Shown here one piece after another: positions 1 through 5,120 of a stretch of 6,668 bases of DNA. This stretch comes from Candidatus Sulfotelmatobacter sp. (GTDB taxonomy: Bacteria > Acidobacteriota > Terriglobia > Terriglobales > SbA1). The stretch spans positions 1 through 6,668 of the forward strand of contig JASLEQ010000057.1 in the NCBI GenBank assembly GCA_030151135.1. Direction: 5' to 3'. A program made the position numbers and the translations under genes. Below the pieces are notes generated by a model that was not told the origin of the DNA, made no database searches, and saw only the letters and a program-made list of their open reading frames with translations. Within the stretch, counting starts at the first letter, position 1, and each line of letters starts with the position of its first letter.

Positions 1-1480
1 TGGCGGTTGAGACTATGTCTGCGTGTGGGCCAAAGATTGCGATCTTTAGGCTGGTCGGGCTCTCGGTCGAAATTGTTGGTCCCAGAAATCGAAAGCCATT
101 TTCTCCGACCTGGGCGTAAGGTTTTTCCATGGTGATGTGGCGATATTCAATGTGGCCATTGTGCACGCGCCCGAGGTAGATCGGAGCGATGTTCTTATTG
201 TTGGGATCGAAGAGCATCTCTCCGGTGACACCGTTGTAATTCGTCAAGCCAGTGAGGGCGTCGCGGATTCGGCCTTTATTCAGTCCAGCACGGCAGATCG
301 CGTCAAGCAGTATTCGCATTTCGTCGTAAGCAAGCGCCGCAAAATGATCGGGCTTGTCGTGGTACCGCGATTCGTAGCGCGCGACGAACTCCAGCCATTG
401 AGGGTCACTTCGGCTTGGGTCAAAGGGATAAACCGCCTCAAAGCCTTCGGCGGCCGGCCCCGCCAACTTGATGAGTTCGTCACCGATCGTGCGATGGCTG
501 CCGAAAACCCGTTGCTTCATTCCCAGTTCTTGCATTTGCTGCAGGATTAAAGCTGTCGGAGCGATGTCGGTCCAGAGCACGATTGCGTCTGCACGCGAAT
601 CCTGGATCACCTGCAACTGGCGGCGGAAGTCGGTGTCGCCAGGCATGAACTTCTGCTCGATGACGACGGGATGATTCAGTCGCCGCGAAGCATCCTTAAA
701 TTTCACGACTCCAAACCGGCCGTAACGATCATTTACCCGAAGAAGAGCGACGCGCTTGAGGTCTAGCTCCGAATAGATGTGGCGGGCGAGCGTATAGCCT
801 TGCACGCGATCATCCTGAATGGCTGTGTGATACCAGGGGATACCGGTCTCCGGAATCGTGGGGTCAGTTGACTCACTGTTCACGAGCGGGGTTTCTGCTT
901 TCAGCACGAGCCGCAGCGCGATGTGAGTGGACTCGGAGCTGAGGGAGCCAAAGATGGCCCATACTTTGTCATCGTAAATCATGCGGACGGCATCGTTGGA
1001 AGATGCGCCCCAAATGGCAGAGTCTTTCGAAACGCCATTGGCCGCCGAACTGATTTGCCAGTTGTCGTAGTCGTTGTGGGTGATCAGACGAAATGGCTTG
1101 CCACCGTATCCGGAATGGGCATTCGCCTCGTCGATGGCCATGTTTGCGCCGTTGAGCATGCGATTGCCTGCGACCTGGTCAGGATGATCGTAGAGAGGGG
1201 CGAGAAAACCGATCCGGACTTCGTTCAGATCCTTCAGCTCCGGGTCAGGGATCTCGCGCGCAGCGCCATGGTACTCGATAACATCCTGGTAGTACTCGTA
1301 GTACGGAGTGGTGAATCTGGAGAATGGGCGGAGGTCCTCCGGTGCGCCCGCGTATGGCTTCAGGGACCGAGGAACCGGCGGGCCCGGAGAATTCTTTCCG
1401 CACGCACACGGAGCGAATGTCTGCGCCCATGATGCGCAAGCGAACACCAAGCCAATGAATGGAAGGAAGGCGACGCGCAT
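1..1480 (-). CDS. Periplasmic ABC-transporter substrate-binding protein, branched-chain amino acid type (3' partial)
   Basis: I translated this frame directly: 493 residues are visible and it remains open at position 1. It begins with a signal peptide, MRVAFLPFIGLVFACASWAQ, with likely cleavage after SWA; a lipoprotein reading at C15 (LVFAC) is possible but the site is poor. Residues ~21-86 are a linker with a CACG motif and a tyrosine-rich YYEYYQD stretch. From ~87 the fold is that of leucine/isoleucine/valine-binding-type proteins (Peripla_BP_6): VRIGFLAPLYD, a GNRMLNGANMAIDEANA helix, VWAIFGSLSSESTHIAL, ETPLVNSESTDPTIP, WYHTAIQDDRVQGYTLA, LKRVALLRVNDRYGRFG, DTDFRRQLQVIQDSRADAIV, a DHFAALAYDEMRILLDAI helix and YNGVTGEMLFDPNNKN. 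The domain ends near 447 (YLGRVHNGHIEYR), where a usual family member would stop. This one runs on and shows a new strand, LKIAIFGPHAD, at 478-488, suggesting a second domain. The ligand cannot be told, and no permease or ATPase gene is in view. Confidence 0.88.
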   Translation of the reverse strand, partial: MRVAFLPFIGLVFACASWAQTFAPCACGKNSPGPPVPRSLKPYAGAPEDLRPFSRFTTPYYEYYQDVIEYHGAAREIPDPELKDLNEVRIGFLAPLYDHPDQVAGNRMLNGANMAIDEANAHSGYGGKPFRLITHNDYDNWQISSAANGVSKDSAIWGASSNDAVRMIYDDKVWAIFGSLSSESTHIALRLVLKAETPLVNSESTDPTIPETGIPWYHTAIQDDRVQGYTLARHIYSELDLKRVALLRVNDRYGRFGVVKFKDASRRLNHPVVIEQKFMPGDTDFRRQLQVIQDSRADAIVLWTDIAPTALILQQMQELGMKQRVFGSHRTIGDELIKLAGPAAEGFEAVYPFDPSRSDPQWLEFVARYESRYHDKPDHFAALAYDEMRILLDAICRAGLNKGRIRDALTGLTNYNGVTGEMLFDPNNKNIAPIYLGRVHNGHIEYRHITMEKPYAQVGENGFRFLGPTISTESPTSLKIAIFGPHADIVSTA

Positions 1481-1487
1481 GTCACTT

Positions 1488-1493
1488 CTCCTC
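1488..1493 (-). promoter_or_regulatory. Ribosome binding site of the ABC substrate-binding protein gene
   Basis: GAGGAG on the coding strand lies 7 nt before the ATG at 1480, in the 27-nt gap after the RidA-family gene. It is strong and correctly spaced and supports the start. Confidence 0.75.
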
Positions 1494-1507
1494 AGGTCAG
1501 AACTGAC

Positions 1508-1990
1508 TCATACTGCCGACGTGTCCCGTCGAAACATTGCGATCGCCTCGATTTCGATGAGCAGATCGGGGCGGCAGAGAATCGCCTGAATGCCGGTCGA
1601 CGCAGGCAGAGGGTCCAGCTTTTGCTCCTTGTAGAAATCGGTACGCTCTTCGTTGAAGGCCTGATAATCGCGCTCGATGTCCCGCAGGTAGCAGGTGGTG
1701 CGGACGATGTCGTGCCATGTCGCTCCTTCAGAGGCGAGTAGCTTGGTGATGTTGTCGAAAGTACGCCGGAGCTGCGCCCGCAGATCTCCGACGTGCACCG
1801 TTCGTCCGGCGTCATCGATACTGGCGGTGCCCGAAATCAACAGAATGGAGAGGCCATTCAAGTCGATCCGCATGCCGCGCGAGAAGGCGCTTCCATAGTC
1901 ATATGCTTCATTGAGTGCCGAGTGGTTGGTAATCGCCCGCTTTACAACGGGCGCTGCGGCTACTTCTGCGAGTAATTCCTGAACGTTCAT
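1508..1990 (-). CDS. RidA/YjgF-family protein lacking the canonical catalytic arginine
   Basis: The protein has 160 residues, somewhat longer than the ~130 typical of RidA, because of an N-terminal helix-like extension (MNVQELLAEVAAAPVVKRAI). Family features are ISGTASIDDAGRTVHVGD (~53-69), the FDNITKLLASEGATWHDIVR helix (~78-97), TTCYLRDIERDYQAFNEERTDFY (~98-120) and the IEIEAIAMFRR strand near the end. RidA enzymes hydrolyse reactive enamine/imine intermediates as cytoplasmic trimers. Aligned back from IEIEA, the position of E. coli RidA Arg105 is Ser131 here (PASTGIQ), so ordinary imine deaminase activity is doubtful; it may belong to another Rid subgroup or to the Rid-like domains of chorismatase-type enzymes. 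The start at 1990 is preferred over the longer frame to 2110, because the extension overlaps the upstream gene and an AGGA lies 9 nt before this ATG. No signal peptide is seen. Confidence 0.88.
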   Translation of the reverse strand: MNVQELLAEVAAAPVVKRAITNHSALNEAYDYGSAFSRGMRIDLNGLSILLISGTASIDDAGRTVHVGDLRAQLRRTFDNITKLLASEGATWHDIVRTTCYLRDIERDYQAFNEERTDFYKEQKLDPLPASTGIQAILCRPDLLIEIEAIAMFRRDTSAV

Positions 1991-1999
1991 AGCGATGAT

Positions 2000-2010
2000 T
2001 CCTGCCTTCC
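2000..2010 (-). promoter_or_regulatory. Ribosome binding region of the RidA-family gene
   Basis: The 20-nt gap after the TAA of the propeller gene reads GGAAGGCAGGA followed by 9 nt and the ATG at 1990. The AGGA core at the proper distance decides the start in favour of residue MNVQEL over the longer in-frame extension. Confidence 0.65.
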
Positions 2011-3234
2011 TTATCTCGTGGTTTTTGCTTGATTGCTGTGAAGTTTGGCCGCAAGAGGCGAATCCTTCACACGAATGCCATGACTCAATCCATGTGCGGT
2101 CGCAACCCATAGGTCGTCCCCCTGGAAATCGACGCCGAGGATGTAGTTATGTGCCGGAGCGCTTGAGACCCGAATGCTCTTGACCACACCATCCGCGTCG
2201 CGCACCAGCATTTCCGGCTTATGGGTGTCGAGCGCAGGGCGGTACACGGCCCAGTTCGTGCCATCGTAGTAGGCCAATCCTTTATCGGTGCAGAACCAGA
2301 CTCGGGTTGAATCGACCCCTTTGATTTGGTTCAGGAAATTGCTGGGCAGGCCACTGTCTTTGGTCAGAAAGTTGTGCCAATAGCGTCCGTCATACCGGCT
2401 CGCGCCGAAGTAGGTTGCGACCCAGAGAATCTTATCGACGTAGCTGACGGATGTAGTCACTTCGTGAATCAGGCCCTGGTCTTTCATGACGACCATTTCG
2501 GTTTCGCCGTCAGGATCGTTGTAATCTTTCCAGCGCTCGGTTTTCTGGTCGTACTCGAGAACTCCGCCTCCCCAGATTGCGTAGTACACCTTGTCATCCG
2601 CAGGACTGACGGAGTAAGCCCAGATTTCGTACATCGGAGTGTTACGCGCGTTGAAAAGAGACCACTGCCCGGTGCGCGTGTTGAGGCGGCTGGCACCGGC
2701 GGCGGTCGCGGTCCAGACGTAGTCGCCTTGAACACCTACGCCGTAAACGATGTCATTACTGAGACCGGAATTTAGCTGAGTGAAAGTATCGATGCGGCCG
2801 GCCGAGATGCGGCTGAGGCCGCCCATCGTTCCAGCCCAGACGTCGCCGGTGCTCCTGTCGAGAGCAAGAGAAAGAACGGCCTGATGGGCGAGGCTCTGCT
2901 CTCTAGCGGATGGGTCCGGACGAAAGATTTTCCATGTCCCATTTTCGTAGAGGCCAAGACCATTGTCGGTTCCAGCCCAGATTCGATTGCCGTCAACCAG
3001 AACACTGTAAATGTGATTGTCGGGAAGGCCGTTTGCCGCGTTGAAGTTTTCCCAGCGAAACATCGGCATGTCTTGCGTGACTGCAAGGGACGAGAGGATT
3101 AGAAACAATGCGGCGAGCACGCAGGCGCTGCACGCGAGATCCTTCGCTCCGCCTGAAATACGGCTACGCTCAGGATGACGCCCTCGGTGTGCAGACGTTT
3201 CAGAATCAATTTGTGGTTTCGGGTTCCGCTTCAT
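2011..3234 (-). CDS. Secreted two-component-regulator-type beta-propeller protein, no kinase domain
   Basis: The protein has 407 residues. A hydrophobic export segment lies at ~34-51 (ACVLAALFLILSSLA) behind an unusually long basic N-terminal region that contains a dispersed repeat. The rest is seven regularly spaced blade motifs of the regulator-propeller (Reg_prop) kind: IWAGTDNGLGLYENGTW (85), VWAGTMGGLSRI (132), VWTATAAGASRLN (173), VYYAIWGGGVLEYD (216), LWVATYFGASRYDGRYW (270), VWFCTDKGLAYYDGTNW (312) and LWVATAHGLSHGI (375). That is enough for one closed propeller. In hybrid two-component systems this domain is the periplasmic sensor before a transmembrane helix and a kinase. Here the protein ends after the last blade, so it probably binds a ligand or partner protein in the envelope. 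The start is chosen from the ATGA overlap with the upstream gene. No convincing Shine-Dalgarno sequence precedes it, so reinitiation after the upstream stop is likely. Confidence 0.85.
   Translation of the reverse strand: MKRNPKPQIDSETSAHRGRHPERSRISGGAKDLACSACVLAALFLILSSLAVTQDMPMFRWENFNAANGLPDNHIYSVLVDGNRIWAGTDNGLGLYENGTWKIFRPDPSAREQSLAHQAVLSLALDRSTGDVWAGTMGGLSRISAGRIDTFTQLNSGLSNDIVYGVGVQGDYVWTATAAGASRLNTRTGQWSLFNARNTPMYEIWAYSVSPADDKVYYAIWGGGVLEYDQKTERWKDYNDPDGETEMVVMKDQGLIHEVTTSVSYVDKILWVATYFGASRYDGRYWHNFLTKDSGLPSNFLNQIKGVDSTRVWFCTDKGLAYYDGTNWAVYRPALDTHKPEMLVRDADGVVKSIRVSSAPAHNYILGVDFQGDDLWVATAHGLSHGIRVKDSPLAAKLHSNQAKTTR
3135..3180 (-). repeat. Dispersed intergenic-type repeat lying inside a coding region (HPERS-type)
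   Basis: On the coding strand this element begins CGTCATCCTGAGCGTAGCC and ends GGAGCGAAGGATCTCGCG. It has nested inverted segments: ATCCT with AGGAT at the ends and CCTGA with TCAGG inside, so it can fold as a hairpin. From memory it matches the CATCCTGAGCG...GCGAAGGATCT dispersed element common in acidobacterial and some other soil-bacterial genomes, usually between genes. Here it is in frame and encodes RHPERSRISGGAKDLA, between the start codon and the hydrophobic signal segment of the regulator-propeller gene. Only one copy is seen in the window. Confidence 0.7.
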
Positions 3235-5120
3235 AACGTTTTCAAGTACTCGATAAGATCATTCAATTCATCTTTGGTCAGATCGTTGGTGACGCCATGC
3301 GTGTCGTTCGGGTTGAAAACGGTCCAGATTTCTTCGAGGGAGCGCGCCGATCCGTCATGCAGATAGGGGGCGGAATACGCGATGTCTGGAAGTTGAGGAA
3401 CGTCAATTACGGGCGAACGGTCAGTGGATTTGCCTGATCCGACGTTAACTTGTTTTTGGTTGGTGTACTTCGGTCCGCTATGGCAATAGGTGCACTGATT
3501 GGCCTCTGGTATCAAGATTCCATTTTTCGCAGTTGTCCGCTCGAAGATGGCTTTCCCATGTTCCTGTGCGGGGGTCAGGTCGCCGTTCTGCGAGCGGTAA
3601 CGATTGGGGCGGTACGGCAGCGAGTAGACGAAAGTGACGAGATCGGTCAATTGCTGGTCGGTAAAACTCTGCGAGCGGAAGAAGAATTTCTCGGTGCGTG
3701 GGCCACATTCGGTGGGCATGTCGGGATTGCCGCCGTTCCACTTGAAGGGCTCCGTTCCGGCCAAATTTTCGAGGGAACGGTTGTCGACGATATCTTTGCC
3801 GAAGCCGTCAGGCTCAAGATCCCATTGCAGGCCGTCAATGGTGGCATCGATGTGACAGTTGGAGCAGCCGAACTGGCCTTGGAAGGCGAAGTCGGCGGTG
3901 TAGAAGAGGCGCTCTCCACGGCGCAGCGCGTCGACATTCTTCGGGCCGCCGAGATCTATTGTCGAGATTACCGTGTCGGTAAGGGTGTCGACGACTGAGA
4001 TGGTGTCGTCGAGCCGGTTCGCCACATAGAGGCGCTTGCCGTCGATGGAAAGCAGGACTCCGCGGGGATTGTGACCGACCGGGATTCGTCCTGATACGTA
4101 TTCAGCCGAAGCTGAGAGGTCATTTGCGAAAGATTTACCCCGCGTGCGAACCGTCTTCAGCAGATTATGCACATCGATGACGGTGATGCTCTCCGAACCG
4201 GCAGTCGTCAGGTAGATTTTCGCTTTGTTGGGCGTAATCGCAATACCCCATGGCATCGCATAGTAGCGATCAAGCTCATCGATCGGCACTTGTACGACGC
4301 TGCCGACATCATCTCCGAAGACGGTCAACGAATCTCCAAAGACCGAGCCATGCTCCACGTGTGCGAGTGGAATCAAATTCTTGGGGCGGAGTTGGGCCGC
4401 GACTAAGAGTTTGCCGTCCCGCGAGGAAGCGAGATGGAAAACACCGGCGACATTGTGCATTGGCTTGCGCTCGACTACACGCTGAGTTTCTGTGTCGATG
4501 ACCGTGATTTCAGACGCGGGCGGAGTGCGATAGGCTCCAGGATTCGGATAGATGTGCGTGCCATAGATAAGCTTGCCGTTGGGTGAAGCTGCGAGATAAC
4601 TGGCTCCACGGCCGGCGAGGAGCCGTTTGATCTCCAAGCCAGTCGCGAGCTCGATGACCGAAATATCATCGCTCAGCCGGTTGGCGACATAGAGATTCTT
4701 TTCGGTGTGATCTAGCGCCACTCCGCCAGGCTCCATTCCCGCGGGCAGTGATCGGGTGACGTGGCGAGTGGCTGTGTCTATCTCTGAGACCGTGTCGGCC
4801 CATGCATTCGTCACATAAAGAAAGTGGCCGTCTCGTGTAATGGTCAGACCGCGTGGAACATGTCCAACTCTGATGATTGCGGTAACTTTCCCTGATTCGG
4901 CTTCGACCACGCGCACCTCATCGCTTCCCTGACAGACCACGTAAAGCAGGCCGCCATCGGGCGATGAGACCATCTCGATGGGGGAGAGGTAGCGTTCTTT
5001 TGGCAACTGTGGTGACGGGCTCGGGGCGGGCGTTGCCGCAATCGCGAGCAGACAAACTGCCAGAATGGAACCAATCCTGAGCAGGTTATGGAAGCTCGCG
5101 TTGGTGGGGCGGGAACGCAT
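3231..5120 (-). CDS. YVTN-family beta-propeller fused to di-haem cytochrome c / peroxidase-like domain
   Basis: The protein has 629 residues. Residues ~13-30 (LLRIGSILAVCLLAIAAT), followed by a PAPSPSP stretch, form a signal peptide, so it acts in the periplasm or at the cell surface. Residues ~43-395 show about seven YVTN-like blades, for example FLYVTNAWADTVSEIDTAT, NLYVANRLSDDISVIELAT and RLYVANRLDDTISVVDTLT, with one longer blade at ~222-290. Residues ~400-629 carry two c-type haem motifs, CSNCH (419-423) and CTYCH (543-547). They end with SAPYLHDGSARSLEEI and a THG...LTKDELNDLIEYLKTL tail, which resemble the C-terminus of di-haem cytochrome c peroxidase/MauG-type proteins. M468 and H588 are possible further haem ligands, but this is not proven. 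Electron transfer or peroxidase/oxidase activity is likely; the substrate is unknown. Haem attachment would need cytochrome c maturation proteins encoded elsewhere. The stop codon overlaps the next start as ATGA. Confidence 0.92.
   Translation of the reverse strand: MRSRPTNASFHNLLRIGSILAVCLLAIAATPAPSPSPQLPKERYLSPIEMVSSPDGGLLYVVCQGSDEVRVVEAESGKVTAIIRVGHVPRGLTITRDGHFLYVTNAWADTVSEIDTATRHVTRSLPAGMEPGGVALDHTEKNLYVANRLSDDISVIELATGLEIKRLLAGRGASYLAASPNGKLIYGTHIYPNPGAYRTPPASEITVIDTETQRVVERKPMHNVAGVFHLASSRDGKLLVAAQLRPKNLIPLAHVEHGSVFGDSLTVFGDDVGSVVQVPIDELDRYYAMPWGIAITPNKAKIYLTTAGSESITVIDVHNLLKTVRTRGKSFANDLSASAEYVSGRIPVGHNPRGVLLSIDGKRLYVANRLDDTISVVDTLTDTVISTIDLGGPKNVDALRRGERLFYTADFAFQGQFGCSNCHIDATIDGLQWDLEPDGFGKDIVDNRSLENLAGTEPFKWNGGNPDMPTECGPRTEKFFFRSQSFTDQQLTDLVTFVYSLPYRPNRYRSQNGDLTPAQEHGKAIFERTTAKNGILIPEANQCTYCHSGPKYTNQKQVNVGSGKSTDRSPVIDVPQLPDIAYSAPYLHDGSARSLEEIWTVFNPNDTHGVTNDLTKDELNDLIEYLKTL
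3480..3494 (-). other. Second c-type haem attachment motif (CTYCH)
   Basis: These codons encode C-T-Y-C-H at residues 543-547 of the YVTN-cytochrome protein. The motif is 124 residues after the first, so this is a two-haem domain as in the cytochrome c peroxidase/MauG group, not a mono-haem cytochrome. Confidence 0.9.
3852..3866 (-). other. First c-type haem attachment motif (CSNCH)
   Basis: These codons encode C-S-N-C-H at residues 419-423 of the YVTN-cytochrome protein. Two cysteines would bind the haem covalently and the histidine would be the proximal iron ligand. The motif lies just after the last propeller blade, marking the fusion point. Confidence 0.9.

Noticed and set aside
137..550. 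A 137-residue plus-strand open frame
   Set aside because: It is the mirror of the C-terminal part of the first binding domain of the substrate-binding protein and has no recognisable domain.
923..1432. A 169-residue plus-strand open frame
   Set aside because: It lies antisense to the substrate-binding protein gene, has low-complexity valine-rich sequence typical of a shadow frame in GC-rich DNA, and resembles no family.
1436..1480. Lipoprotein signal (LVFAC) in the substrate-binding protein
   Set aside because: Phenylalanine just before the last residue of the lipobox is not accepted by the usual pattern and the signal would be only 14 residues; cleavage after SWA is more likely.
1496..1507. 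Small inverted repeat GTCAG-AA-CTGAC between the RidA-family gene and the substrate-binding protein gene
   Set aside because: A 5-bp stem with a 2-nt loop cannot fold into a stable hairpin, there is no T-run, and the next gene's ribosome site follows at once, so it is neither a terminator nor a supported operator.
1991..2110. A 40-residue N-terminal extension of the RidA-family protein, starting at 2110
   Set aside because: It overlaps the end of the regulator-propeller gene in another frame, has no family similarity, and the ATG at 1990 has a well-placed AGGA.
2326..2775. A 149-residue plus-strand open frame
   Set aside because: It is antisense to the regulator-propeller gene, whose regular blade motifs cover this interval.
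3450..3998. A 182-residue plus-strand open frame
   Set aside because: It is antisense to the di-haem region of the YVTN-cytochrome gene, where the haem motifs prove the minus-strand frame.
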